DNA from: an uncultured Erythrobacter sp.
GTDB lineage: Bacteria > Pseudomonadota > Alphaproteobacteria > Sphingomonadales > Sphingomonadaceae
Direction of reading: 5' to 3'
DNA length: 64,000 nucleotides
NCBI GenBank assembly: GCA_947502815.1
Contig: CANNBH010000001.1
Coordinates: 2,390,818-2,454,817, forward strand
Shown here: one piece after another, positions 44,885 to 53,494 of the stretch
How positions within the stretch are numbered: position 1 is the stretch's first letter
Layout: the number at the start of each line of letters is the position of its first letter
Notes under the pieces: model-generated
Seen by the model: the letters and a program-made list of their open reading frames with translations, nothing else
What the model was told of the DNA's origin: nothing
The model's database searches: none
Translations under genes and position numbers: made by a program

Positions 44885-45790
44885 ATGAACGACACAAAGA
44901 CAATCGCCTTTATCGGCCTAGGCGTGATGGGCGGGCCGATGACTGGCCATCTTGCCCGCGCCGGACATCGGATTACGGCGTTTAACAGGTCTGCACAGCG
45001 GGCTGAATATTGGGGTGATTTTTGGTCCAAAGACGGTTTGGACATTGCCTTTGCTCCCACACCGAAACAGGCCGCGGCAGACGCGGATATCGTGATGATC
45101 TGCGTCGGTAATGACGAGGATTTGGCGAGTGTCACCACAGGCGACAATGGCGTTCTGGCGTCCATGCGCGGCGGCGCGTTGCTGATCGATCACACCACCA
45201 CCTCTGCGGATATGGCGCGCGCTTTGGGTGCACATTGCGCCGAGCATGATGTGGCTTTTGTAGATGCCCCCGTCAGTGGCGGGCAAGCGGGCGCAGAGAA
45301 TGGGCAGCTTGCGATTATGTGCGGCGGTGATGATGCCGCGATGGCCCGGGCTGAGCCTGTTATGCAGGCCTATGCCAAATCCATCGTCCATGTCGGCCCG
45401 ACGGGTGCTGGACAGACCGCAAAAATGGCCAACCAAATGTGCATCGCTGGGGTTCTGGGCGGGCTTTCCGAAGCCATTCGTCTGGCCCAAGGCGCCGGGC
45501 TGGATCTGGAGAAGACATACGAAGCCATCTCAGGCGGCGCGGCGCAAAGTTGGCAGATGGACAATCGCTGGGCCACGATGACGTCGGACACGTTCGATTT
45601 CGGTTTCGCGATTGATTGGATGCGCAAAGATTTGGGCTATGCGCTGGATGAAGCGAAACGGCTGGGCCTGTCCTCCCCCATCACCGCAATGGTCGATCAA
45701 TTCTATGCCGATGTTCAGGCCCAAGGCGGCAGCCGTCTGGATACCAGCGCTTTGATCACCCGCTTGCCCAAATCGACCTCTTCACAATGA
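44885..45790 (+). CDS. NAD-binding beta-hydroxyacid dehydrogenase (3-hydroxyisobutyrate dehydrogenase family)
   Basis: 301 aa. The Rossmann start FIGLGVMGGPMTGHLARAGH (about 9-28) is the family signature, DAPVSGGQAGAENGQL is the substrate-binding motif, and the catalytic lysine lies in GAGQTAKMANQM. Members oxidise 3-hydroxyisobutyrate, tartronate semialdehyde and similar acids, or reduce succinic semialdehyde; the exact substrate cannot be read here. The stop overlaps the start of the exported amidohydrolase by 4 bp. Confidence 0.9.
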   Translation: MNDTKTIAFIGLGVMGGPMTGHLARAGHRITAFNRSAQRAEYWGDFWSKDGLDIAFAPTPKQAAADADIVMICVGNDEDLASVTTGDNGVLASMRGGALLIDHTTTSADMARALGAHCAEHDVAFVDAPVSGGQAGAENGQLAIMCGGDDAAMARAEPVMQAYAKSIVHVGPTGAGQTAKMANQMCIAGVLGGLSEAIRLAQGAGLDLEKTYEAISGGAAQSWQMDNRWATMTSDTFDFGFAIDWMRKDLGYALDEAKRLGLSSPITAMVDQFYADVQAQGGSRLDTSALITRLPKSTSSQ

Positions 45791-47442
45791 GAATTCCTAT
45801 GATCCGCACCCTCCTCGCTGCCGGCGCTGCCTTGATCGCCAGCCCCGCTTTCGCCGATACGCTTGTCTACAATGTCGATGGCGTCACGATTGACGAAGAC
45901 GGTGATGTAAAACGCTTTACCGCGCTGGTTTTCGACGAAGAAGGCCGGATCACGCACACATTGGAGCGCGGGGAAGAGCGGCCCGAAGACATCGAGTTTG
46001 CCCTTGATGGCGAAGGGCAAGTGATGCTGCCCGGGATGATCGACGCGCATGTCCATGTCATGGATATCGGCTTTGCGGCGCTGACGCTCGATTTGTCCGA
46101 CACCAACAGCCTCGAAGAGGCGCTTTCAAAGATCGCCACTTTTGCGCAGGAAAATCCGGGCCGCCCGTGGATTTTGGGACGCGGCTGGAATCAAGAGAAA
46201 TGGGGCCTTGGGCGTTTTCCAACCGCAGCCGAGCTGGACGCGGTGGTCTCTGACCGTCCCGTGTGGCTCGAACGAGCAGACAATCACGCCAATTGGGCCA
46301 ACAGTCTGGCCATGGAAAAGGCCAATGTGACGGCCGCCACGCAAGACCCCGAAGGCGGGCGGGTCATCCGCGATGCGGCTGGCAATCCGACCGGGATTTT
46401 CATCGACAACGCCATTTCACTTGTCGGGCAAAGCGTTCCCGCTCCCCGCCCCAAGGACCGCGATTCCGCCTTTGCCATGGCGCAGCAACGCTTGCTCGAA
46501 AACGGTATCACTGCGGTCGCAGACATGGGGACGCCCGTGGTCGATTGGCAAACGTTCCGCCGCGCCGCTGACTTGGACCAATTGCGCATCCGCATCATGG
46601 CCTATGCGGACAGTCCAGAAGCGATGCAATTAATCGGAGGGCCCGGCCCCACGCCTTGGCTTTATGAGGACCGGCTTAGGCTAAACGGGATCAAGCTTTA
46701 TCTGGATGGAGCCTTGGGATCGCGCGGTGCCACGTTGAAAGAGCCCTATGAGGATGAGCCCGGCACGAGCGGCCTTGCTCTCACCACGCCGGCACAATTG
46801 CGCAACCGGATGAGCCGCGCGGCGATGGATAATTTTCAAACCGCTGTTCACGCCATTGGCGACGCGGCGAATGCTGACCTGCTCAACGCCATCGCTGAAT
46901 TGTCTGAAAGCTATACGGGTGACCGGCGTTGGCGCATCGAGCATGCGCAAATTGTGGATGTCGCCGATCTCCCCCGGTTTGGCGAAAACGGCGTGATCGC
47001 TTCCATGCAACCGCTGCACCAAACGTCCGACCGGACCATGGCAGAGGCGAGATTGGGAGAAGACCGTCTGGGCGGTGCCTATGCATGGCGCAGCATTTTG
47101 GAAATCGGCGGCCGACTCGCCTTTGGCTCCGACGCACCCGTTGAACCGGCTGATGCCTTTGCCGGTATGGCTGTTGCGATCAGCCGCACCGATGCCGATG
47201 GGCAACCCTTTGGCGGATGGCGCGCGCAAGAAGCGGTGAACCGCGAACAGGCGCTCGCTGCCTACACTTCGGACGCTGCCTTCGCAGGATTTGCCGACGG
47301 GCGGTTCGGACGGCTCATCCCCGGAGAACGGGCGGATTTCCTGTTTGTGGACCGCGATCCCATGCTGGCTTCCCCGCGCGACATTCGCGCAACCGAAGTG
47401 CGCGAAGTGTGGGTTGGCGGCGTGCGGGTCTTCGCAAAATAG
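45787..47442 (+). CDS. Exported amidohydrolase, YtcJ-like
   Basis: 551 aa metal-dependent hydrolase with a signal peptide (about residues 5-24, ending ASPAFA). The metal-binding motif is MLPGMIDAHVHVMDI, with RIEHAQIVD and LAFGSDAPVEPADAF supplying the later His and Asp ligands of the amidohydrolase barrel; the C-terminus GERADFLFVDRDP completes the beta sandwich. RPWILGRGWNQEKWG is typical of the YtcJ group. Substrate unknown. It is coupled to the dehydrogenase gene by ATGA (45787-45790). Confidence 0.9.
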   Translation: MRIPMIRTLLAAGAALIASPAFADTLVYNVDGVTIDEDGDVKRFTALVFDEEGRITHTLERGEERPEDIEFALDGEGQVMLPGMIDAHVHVMDIGFAALTLDLSDTNSLEEALSKIATFAQENPGRPWILGRGWNQEKWGLGRFPTAAELDAVVSDRPVWLERADNHANWANSLAMEKANVTAATQDPEGGRVIRDAAGNPTGIFIDNAISLVGQSVPAPRPKDRDSAFAMAQQRLLENGITAVADMGTPVVDWQTFRRAADLDQLRIRIMAYADSPEAMQLIGGPGPTPWLYEDRLRLNGIKLYLDGALGSRGATLKEPYEDEPGTSGLALTTPAQLRNRMSRAAMDNFQTAVHAIGDAANADLLNAIAELSESYTGDRRWRIEHAQIVDVADLPRFGENGVIASMQPLHQTSDRTMAEARLGEDRLGGAYAWRSILEIGGRLAFGSDAPVEPADAFAGMAVAISRTDADGQPFGGWRAQEAVNREQALAAYTSDAAFAGFADGRFGRLIPGERADFLFVDRDPMLASPRDIRATEVREVWVGGVRVFAK

Positions 47443-47862
47443 AGCCGCGAAAGCGCTGATTATCGCCCGATGAAATCGTTAACGCCGCTTTCTTGCCACC
47501 TACGCAGTGTTGCGTAGGTGGTTGATTTACTGTGTGATTTTCATATTTTGGTCACGGATAAAAACCAATGAGCCGTCTGGGGCGCAATGGGAACGGCATT
47601 CTTGCCTGCACCAAAGCTCCTTGGTTTGCCGGTTTCCATGGACGCTGTTCCGATTGTCGCCGTGAACGCTCAGAGTGCGTTTTCTTTGACGGTCTTTCAG
47701 CAAATATCTGTGGGCCGGTGCCGGGCGTAAGGCTCTAAAAATTGAACTGTTCTGATGACACCTCCAGGCGCAGTTTCGAAGAGGATTTGAGGTTGTCAAA
47801 CACACTCTGCTCGCAATTTTTTGCGCGAGTTTAATCGCAGAAACTCACTAGGAGATGATTTG
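47443..47862. other. Intergenic region with a strong hairpin
   Basis: 420 bp between the amidohydrolase and the tiny exported protein. Besides the perfect hairpin at 47496-47521 it contains a 56-codon plus-strand frame (47568-47738) without a good ribosome-binding site, which I do not accept as a gene. The last ~100 bp should hold the promoter of the downstream small gene. Confidence 0.4.
47496..47521. repeat. Perfect 11-bp inverted repeat with a 4-base loop
   Basis: CCACCTACGCA (47496-47506), loop GTGT, TGCGTAGGTGG (47511-47521). It starts 54 bp after the amidohydrolase stop. The following bases, TTGATTTAC, are not a real T-run, so it is either a weak terminator, an mRNA 3'-end stabiliser or an operator. 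Confidence 0.6.
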
Positions 47863-48078
47863 ATGAAGATCCGTAACATCGCTCTGGCAACTGCAGCACT
47901 GTCGCTCGCAGCATCGCCAGCCATTGCAGAGGCCGCGTTTGAGCGTTCTGTTGCCCCGATTGAGGGTGAGAGCAATATTGGTGGTGGTTCCACACTTCTT
48001 GTTGCTCTGCTGGCCGCTGCGGCTGTTGTCGGCGGCATTATTGTGGTCGCTGATGACGACGAATCCGTCAGCCCTTAA
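47863..48078 (+). CDS. Tiny exported protein with a C-terminal membrane segment
   Basis: 71 aa. A strong ribosome-binding site (AGGAG) precedes the ATG. The peptide has a Sec signal (about 1-23, cut near AIAEA), a short linker (FERSVAPIEGESNIGGGST), one hydrophobic segment (LLVALLAAAAVVGGIIVV) and an acidic tail DDDESVSP. No domain recognised. It has its own strong terminator directly downstream, so it looks like an abundant single-gene transcript. Role unknown; small envelope proteins of this plan are common in alphaproteobacteria. Confidence 0.82.
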   Translation: MKIRNIALATAALSLAASPAIAEAAFERSVAPIEGESNIGGGSTLLVALLAAAAVVGGIIVVADDDESVSP

Positions 48079-48104
48079 AACCGGCTACCGCAACAAATAC
48101 AAAG

Positions 48105-48136
48105 AAAGAGGCCCCGTAACTGGGGCCTCTTTTTTG
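48105..48136 (+). terminator. Rho-independent terminator after the tiny exported protein
   Basis: AAAGAGGCCCC (48105-48115), loop GTAACT, GGGGCCTCTTT (48122-48132) then TTTG: an 11-bp perfect stem running into six T. The A-rich left flank suggests it may also serve the convergent tatC transcript. Confidence 0.93.
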
Positions 48137-48203
48137 TCCGTTGGTATGTTTTTGTCTGTTCGCGGGGCGACCGCCGCCGTGTGCCGCGTGATGCCCTAAC
48201 CTG

Positions 48204-49067
48204 CTATTCGGCGGATTGGTTGCCGCTTTCTTCAGACTCTGCGCCAGTTTCGATCGCCGCGCCAGCATCAGCCTCGGCTTCAGCGCTGCCCTCAGCGGCC
48301 TCAGCAGATCGTTTCATCGTCCGCTCCTGCAATCGCATCAACAGCAAAGACCCTTCGAACAGCAGCAAAAGCGGCACAGCCAAAATCACTTGGCTGCCCG
48401 GATCCGGCGGCGTGACAATCGCCCCCAAAGCGACAATCCCAACAATCACATACCGCCGTGCACCCGCCAATTGCGCGCGGGTGACAATGCCCGCGCGATG
48501 CAAGAGCATCAGCAGAACGGGCAACAGAAAGGTGAGCCCGAATGCCAGAATGAACTGCATGACAAGGCCAAGATACTCGCCGGCAGCAGGCAAAGCCTGA
48601 ACTTCCAATCCGCCAGCTTCCCCGCCAAAGCCAAGGAACCAACGGAACGCGGTCGGCATCACAATGTAATAGGCGAGCGAAGCACCGCCGATGAACAACA
48701 CCGGAGTGGCCAAAAGGAACGGCAAGAAAGCCTTCTTTTCATTGGCGTAAAGCCCCGGTGCCACAAACGCCCACAGCTGGTTCGCGATGATCGGAAAGCT
48801 GACCATAAACCCGCCAAACAAAGCCACTTTCAATTCGACAAAGAATATTTCAGGCAGCTTTGTAAATATGAGCTGCCCTTCTCCATCAGGAAAGGCATCT
48901 TTGAGGGGTTGAACCAGAAAGCCCAAAATCGGATCGGCGAAATAAAGGCAGACGCCAAAACCGATCATCAAGGCTATAACAGAGCGCACCAATCGGGCGC
49001 GCAATTCGATCAAATGATCGAGCAAGGGCGCGCGCGTTTCATCAATCTCATTGATCTCAAATGCCAT
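48204..49067 (-). CDS. tatC: Sec-independent protein translocase TatC
   Basis: 287 aa six-span inner-membrane protein, the twin-arginine signal receptor of the Tat pathway. The N-terminal APLLDHLIELRARLVRSVIA contains the conserved HLxELRxR motif; FVAPGLYANEKKAFLPF is the conserved periplasmic-loop/TM3 region. The C-terminal ~35 residues are an Ala/Glu-rich acidic tail beyond the usual ~255 aa. It ends the operon tatA-tatB-tatC, 9 bp after tatB. Confidence 0.97.
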   Translation of the reverse strand: MAFEINEIDETRAPLLDHLIELRARLVRSVIALMIGFGVCLYFADPILGFLVQPLKDAFPDGEGQLIFTKLPEIFFVELKVALFGGFMVSFPIIANQLWAFVAPGLYANEKKAFLPFLLATPVLFIGGASLAYYIVMPTAFRWFLGFGGEAGGLEVQALPAAGEYLGLVMQFILAFGLTFLLPVLLMLLHRAGIVTRAQLAGARRYVIVGIVALGAIVTPPDPGSQVILAVPLLLLFEGSLLLMRLQERTMKRSAEAAEGSAEAEADAGAAIETGAESEESGNQSAE

Positions 49068-49076
49068 CGCCGCCGC

Positions 49077-49499
49077 CTATTCGCTCGGCTTAGATGCAGG
49101 TGTTGGTGATGGCGCAGGCGCAGGTTTGGGCAGAGGCGCTGCCTCATTGACCACATCATTCACCGATTTGGGCGCGGGCACCGCTTTCTGCTGGGCTGAC
49201 GCTTGCTCCGATTTGGGAGGCGGGCCCGTCATAACTGGCTCTCCAGCATCGGCCTCGCTCGAATCCGCGGAACGCTTCATGATTTCCTCATTCTGCGCTT
49301 TCCACTTGGCCTCCATATCTTCCAGCTCGGCCTCTCGCACCATCGCATCAACGCCGGTGCGGAAATGGTTCGAAACCTTGCGGACCTTGCCGATCCATCG
49401 GCCCGCCGTTCGCATGGCAAGCGGCATGTCCTTTGGACCAATCACAAGGACCGCGACAATAACTATCACGAGCAATTCAAGGGCGCCGATATCAAACAT
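49077..49499 (-). CDS. tatB: Sec-independent protein translocase TatB
   Basis: 140 aa. The N-terminal membrane helix starts MFDIGALELLVIVIVAVLVI and ends in the TatB-specific GPKDMP hinge, followed by an amphipathic helix (LAMRTAGRWIGKVRKVSNHF) and a long Ala/Pro-rich tail. Start chosen at MFDIG, the family norm, rather than 12 codons upstream. Works with TatC as the substrate-binding complex. Same strand as tatA (81-bp gap) and tatC (9-bp gap). Confidence 0.95.
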   Translation of the reverse strand: MFDIGALELLVIVIVAVLVIGPKDMPLAMRTAGRWIGKVRKVSNHFRTGVDAMVREAELEDMEAKWKAQNEEIMKRSADSSEADAGEPVMTGPPPKSEQASAQQKAVPAPKSVNDVVNEAAPLPKPAPAPSPTPASKPSE

Positions 49500-49580
49500 T
49501 GTTTGGTCTTGGATCTGCCTTTGGTCGGGCCTCAACCCGATTTTGAAATGTGAACCACGCCAATGGCCGTGCGCGCCGAC

Positions 49581-49817
49581 TTAGCCCGGCGTGTCGCTCG
49601 TTTCGCTGGTTTTGGTTTCGCTGGTCGCGGTGTCTTTGGCTGGCGATTCAATCTGGGCCTTGGCAGCGGGCTCTGCGCCCTCTTCCTCTTTCATGCCCTT
49701 TTTGAAGCTGGAGATTCCCTTGCCGAAATCACCCATCATCTCTGCAATGCGGCCGCGGCCGAACAAGACCAAAATCACCAAAGCGATAATCAAAAGCTGC
49801 GGCCAACCAATGCCCAT
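49581..49817 (-). CDS. tatA: Sec-independent protein translocase TatA
   Basis: 78 aa pore-forming Tat subunit. One N-terminal membrane helix (MGIGWPQLLIIALVILVLFG) is followed by the FGRGRIAEMMGDFGKGISSF amphipathic helix with the essential Phe-Gly hinge and a charged Lys/Glu/Thr tail. Length and motifs separate it from TatB. First of tatABC, 108 bp after scpB. Confidence 0.96.
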   Translation of the reverse strand: MGIGWPQLLIIALVILVLFGRGRIAEMMGDFGKGISSFKKGMKEEEGAEPAAKAQIESPAKDTATSETKTSETSDTPG

Positions 49818-49925
49818 GCGAATTCTCTCTTATTTGCCCATAATGGGTGTTTCTGACGGCAATATAGGGACGAAAGGCTTCCGATGCCAGCGTCACCTTG
49901 TCGCAACCAGTGTCAGGGCAGCGCC

Positions 49926-50702
49926 TTAACCGTCAATCCCTTGCGATGTTGCGTTTATGGCGCCTTCGTCCGCTTGCTCTTCGGAGGGCGCATCGCTGTG
50001 TGCATCTGCGCCCAATTGATCGCCGTCTTGATCGCCGTCTGGCGCATCTGGGCCTTCCTCTGCCTCCGCGCTGGAATCCGCCGCTTCTTCGTCCTGCGCG
50101 GTTCCCATGGCCTCTTCAAATGCGTCATCGACAGGGTCCAACAGGCCTGATGCGCGCAATTCATCCATTCCCGGCAAATCGCGGCGAGAGGTAAGGCCGA
50201 AATGATCGAGGAACTCAGGCGTCGTGGCGTAAATCACCGGACGCCCGGGCACTTCGCGGCGGCCCGCAAGCTTAATCCAACCCGCTTCCATAAGAGCATC
50301 CAACGTCCCCGCACTGGTTTGCACACCGCGGATCGATTCAATTTCCGCCCGGCTGACCGGCTCATGATAGGCGATTATGGCGAGCACCTCGGTGGCAGCG
50401 CGGCTTAGGCGCCGGACCTGCTCCTTCTCTCGGCGGAGCAAATGCGCAAGGTCTGGGGCAGTTTCGAAATGCCAGCGTTTGCCCCGCTCCACCAAATGCA
50501 CGCCCCGCGATTGGTAATGCTCGCTCAACGCCTTCAACCGGTCGCGCACTTGCTGTTTCTCAAGGCCGCCCAAATGGTCAGCAAGAGCATCAACGCTCAG
50601 CGGTTCTTCGGCGGCGAACAAGGTTGCTTCCAGCGCGCGCTCTATGGCGTCCGGAGAAGCCTCTGGTGGCTCTGCGGAGTCGGAGTGAGGGTCTTCGCTC
50701 AT
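49926..50702 (-). CDS. scpB: Segregation and condensation protein ScpB
   Basis: 258 aa winged-helix partner of ScpA and SMC in chromosome condensation. The first domain includes IERALEATLFAAEEPLSVDA (about 20-39) and the second RRLSRAATEVLAIIAYHEPV and SRAEIESIRGV, the most conserved ScpB segment. The C-terminal ~75 residues are very acidic (Asp/Glu/Ala-rich) and probably disordered, making it longer than the usual ~180-200 aa. Coupled to scpA by ATGA (50699-50702). Confidence 0.94.
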   Translation of the reverse strand: MSEDPHSDSAEPPEASPDAIERALEATLFAAEEPLSVDALADHLGGLEKQQVRDRLKALSEHYQSRGVHLVERGKRWHFETAPDLAHLLRREKEQVRRLSRAATEVLAIIAYHEPVSRAEIESIRGVQTSAGTLDALMEAGWIKLAGRREVPGRPVIYATTPEFLDHFGLTSRRDLPGMDELRASGLLDPVDDAFEEAMGTAQDEEAADSSAEAEEGPDAPDGDQDGDQLGADAHSDAPSEEQADEGAINATSQGIDG

Positions 50703-51559
50703 GCAGAGGCCCCTTCTTTCAAGCGGCGAATGCGCAGCGGTTCAAACGCCCCTTCCTGCGCGATTTCCGCCCGCCCCAATCGCGCCAATTCCAAGGCGGC
50801 AACAAAGCTGGAGGCAAGCGCAGATTTCCGCAGCTCTGGTTGAGCGTGGCGGGGAAGAAAATCGCGAATTTCCATCCATTCCAATGTTACGCCCAACATC
50901 GCTGAAACCCGGTCAAGCGCGCTATCCAGCGTCATCACCGGCCTATCAGAGACGTGATAAATCCGCGGCGCGGTGCGCGCTTTAACCTGACCATAGGCCT
51001 GAATCAGAGAAAACGCGTCGCTCTTCCAAAGGGTCTTTCGATCGGTGCGCAAACCCTCTGGCGTTCCGCGCAAGAAGATGTCGCGACCAATCCGATCCCG
51101 CGCCATCAATCGCGCAGCCGCCTCGCGCATCGCGCCCAGCCGCTGCAATCGCAATTGCAAACGCAGCGCCAATTCTTCAGGGCTTGGATCTTCCTGTTCA
51201 TCCTTTGGCAAAAGCAGCGCAGATTTCAGATAAGCGAGCCACGCCGCCATCACCAAGTAATCAGCCGCCAGTTCAAGCCGCAGATCCTGCGCACGTTCAA
51301 TATAATCGAGGTATTGGTCCACCAAAGCGAGGATGGAAATTGCCCGCAAATCAACCTTTTGCCGGCGCGATAGGTCGAGCAAGAGATCAAGCGGACCTTC
51401 CCACCCGTCAAGCTCCAGATAGAGCGCATCATCGCCCGATTTTGCCCCTTGGCGAGGCACATCATCGGGCGGCCAATTGTCCGGCAGCAAGGCGCCGGGC
51501 TCATCTTTACCCATTGCCCCGCCGGTGAGCATAAAACCGTCTTGGGAAGCGCCAGTCAT
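50699..51559 (-). CDS. scpA: Segregation and condensation protein ScpA (kleisin)
   Basis: 286 aa kleisin that bridges the SMC heads. The N-terminal SMC-neck-binding part reads LDGWEGPLDLLLDLSRRQKV (about 51-70), followed by SILALVDQYLDYI and AADYLVMAAWLAYLKSALLL; the C-terminal winged helix ends SSFVAALELARLGRAEIAQE. An in-frame ATG at about residue 16 could be the true start, but the first ATG overlaps the nagZ stop by 4 bp, which supports it. Confidence 0.94.
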   Translation of the reverse strand: MTGASQDGFMLTGGAMGKDEPGALLPDNWPPDDVPRQGAKSGDDALYLELDGWEGPLDLLLDLSRRQKVDLRAISILALVDQYLDYIERAQDLRLELAADYLVMAAWLAYLKSALLLPKDEQEDPSPEELALRLQLRLQRLGAMREAAARLMARDRIGRDIFLRGTPEGLRTDRKTLWKSDAFSLIQAYGQVKARTAPRIYHVSDRPVMTLDSALDRVSAMLGVTLEWMEIRDFLPRHAQPELRKSALASSFVAALELARLGRAEIAQEGAFEPLRIRRLKEGASA

Positions 51560-52584
51560 GCCGAAACCACCTCCCCGCTCAGAGCCAGCAATGCGTCGCG
51601 TTTGGCGAGCAATTCGGCTTGCTCAGCGGGTATGGAATCTGCGACCCTCGTCCCCTCCAACGCGCGGTCAAGGCGCGCCGTGGTGACATCCGTCATGGCC
51701 GGCAACGCCTCACAAATGCCCTGCATATGGTCTGGCTTGGCCCAGCAATTGAGCACAATATCGCAGCCCGCAGCATGGGCGCGAGCAGAGCGTTCTGGGA
51801 TTGAACCCTCGAGCGCTTCCATATCGATATCGTCAGTCAGCAGCAGACCATCAAAACCGATTTCGCCGCGAATGATGTCGCGGATAATGGTTTCGGACAA
51901 CGTCGCCGGATTGTCCGCATCCCACACTGGGAATTTGAGGTGACCGGTCATCCCGATCAAAGCCGATTTCAGCGCCCGAAACGGTGCAATATCGTGCTCC
52001 AATTCTGCTGCGCTTGCATGCACGGTTGGCATTTCCTTGTGGGTGTCCACCATGCTGCGCCCATGTCCCGGCATATGCTTCACACAGCCGGTAACGCCGC
52101 CTGCCGCCAGTCCGTCGAGGATTGCCCGGCCAATGGCGGCGACTTGAATAGGGTCAGCGCCCAAGGACCTGTCGCCGATTACATCGTGTGCACCTGCCTG
52201 CCGCACGTCGAGAGGCGGGTGATAATCGACCGTGACACCCATGGCCGACAGTTCCAAAGCCATCGCTTTGGCGCTGACCCTTGCGGCCTCAATCGCGCTA
52301 GCAGGGGCGACATCATAGAGACGGTCAAACGCTTCCCCAGCGGGATAGGCGGACCAATGCGGCGGGCGCAGGCGCGCGACCCGGCCACCTTCCTGATCGA
52401 TTGAGATTAGCAAGCGATCACGCCCATGCAGACTGCGCAAATCATCTGTTAGCGCGCGCAATTGTTCAGGACTGTCGCAATTGCGGCCAAACAGGATGTA
52501 GCCCGCCGGATCAGCCTCGCGGAAGAACGCGCGTTCATCGGCCGTCAGTTCAGGGCCGGAACATCCGAAAATTGCCGGAATCAT
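51556..52584 (-). CDS. nagZ: Beta-N-acetylhexosaminidase NagZ (GH3)
   Basis: 342 aa cytoplasmic muropeptide-recycling enzyme that removes GlcNAc from GlcNAc-anhydroMurNAc peptides. The GH3 motifs are VKHMPGHGRSMVDTHKEMP, containing the catalytic His-Asp region, and FDGLLLTDDIDMEAL with the aspartate nucleophile; LISIDQEGGRVARLRPPHW is also conserved. The position between the SPOR protein and scpA is typical for alphaproteobacteria. Stop overlaps scpA by 4 bp. Confidence 0.95.
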   Translation of the reverse strand: MIPAIFGCSGPELTADERAFFREADPAGYILFGRNCDSPEQLRALTDDLRSLHGRDRLLISIDQEGGRVARLRPPHWSAYPAGEAFDRLYDVAPASAIEAARVSAKAMALELSAMGVTVDYHPPLDVRQAGAHDVIGDRSLGADPIQVAAIGRAILDGLAAGGVTGCVKHMPGHGRSMVDTHKEMPTVHASAAELEHDIAPFRALKSALIGMTGHLKFPVWDADNPATLSETIIRDIIRGEIGFDGLLLTDDIDMEALEGSIPERSARAHAAGCDIVLNCWAKPDHMQGICEALPAMTDVTTARLDRALEGTRVADSIPAEQAELLAKRDALLALSGEVVSA

Positions 52585-52754
52585 GAGCGAATCCTCGCAG
52601 TGCGCGAGCGTTCAGGCAAGCGCGCTAACCATCCACGCCGGACTTTTCAGTGGGAAATAGAGCAAATCAACGCGAATTCGGAAGAATCGGTGCAAAATTT
52701 GCCACCGAAAGCGACGAAACCTCGCAAGGCGCGCGCCGCTTTCGGCTTCAATCC

Positions 52755-53480
52755 TTACGGCTTAACCTGGCAATCCAGACCATCAGCCTTCAACGCCGCG
52801 CACAGGCGATCTGCCGCAGCGCGGTCGTTTGCAACAGCTTGCAGGCGGTAAACCGTGCCAATGTCGACAGTGCCCTGCTCAATTCTGTACCGCGCCCCGG
52901 ACAAAGCATCTGTGCGGCGGCTCAGATCGTTCCAACCCTGCTCAGCGCGAGCGCGCGATGTGTAGGCGGCCAATTGGACGCCAACGCCGCTTGTGCTTGT
53001 GGTAGCAGATGATCCGCCTGTGGTTGCTGCGCCGCCCGAAGCGGTCGCCGTGCCGCCCGCGCCGTCAGATGCGCCGGCACCATTGCCATCTGTGTTGAGG
53101 ACGCCTTCGCGTGTGCCGCCTTCGCCCACAACAGGCGCGACATTGCCGGTGCCATCAAATTCCTTGCCGCCCGGATCGTCCGGACGAACTTTGGTTGGCC
53201 CCTCGGGCGCTTCGATCATGCTGCCATCGGCGACCTGTTCCGCGCCGCTGGGCCGGTTGGTGAAGTGCCAAATGGCGCCAATAATCGCGAACAAGAGAAG
53301 GGCCAGAATAAGGAACAGGCCGATCAGGCGAACCGTATCGATGCCGCCCGAATCCTCGTCTTCCTCATCCGCTTCCAGCCAAGGCAGGCTATCATCTTCG
53401 GATAAGTCCAATTCGCCTTCGCCGGTTTCAACGTCCGTATCGCCGGTTTCGACTTCTTCGTATTCGGCTTCAATAATCAC
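52755..53480 (-). CDS. SPOR-domain membrane protein
   Basis: 241 aa bitopic protein. A very acidic cytoplasmic N-terminus (1-47) precedes one membrane segment (about 50-70, VRLIGLFLILALLLFAIIGA). A Gly/Ala/Thr-rich periplasmic linker follows, then a C-terminal SPOR domain (about 165-241, beginning VGVQLAAYTSRARAEQGWND), which binds glycan strands lacking stem peptides at septa. Start codon is GTG. It lies 14 bp after argS and upstream of nagZ, a conserved arrangement that suits a septal role (inference). Confidence 0.9.
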   Translation of the reverse strand: MIIEAEYEEVETGDTDVETGEGELDLSEDDSLPWLEADEEDEDSGGIDTVRLIGLFLILALLLFAIIGAIWHFTNRPSGAEQVADGSMIEAPEGPTKVRPDDPGGKEFDGTGNVAPVVGEGGTREGVLNTDGNGAGASDGAGGTATASGGAATTGGSSATTSTSGVGVQLAAYTSRARAEQGWNDLSRRTDALSGARYRIEQGTVDIGTVYRLQAVANDRAAADRLCAALKADGLDCQVKP

Positions 53481-53494
53481 CGATCCGTATCCTC

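Noticed and set aside
47568..47738. 56-codon plus-strand frame with a CSDC motif in the intergenic region
   Set aside because: No convincing ribosome-binding site, unnatural composition, and no recognisable family.
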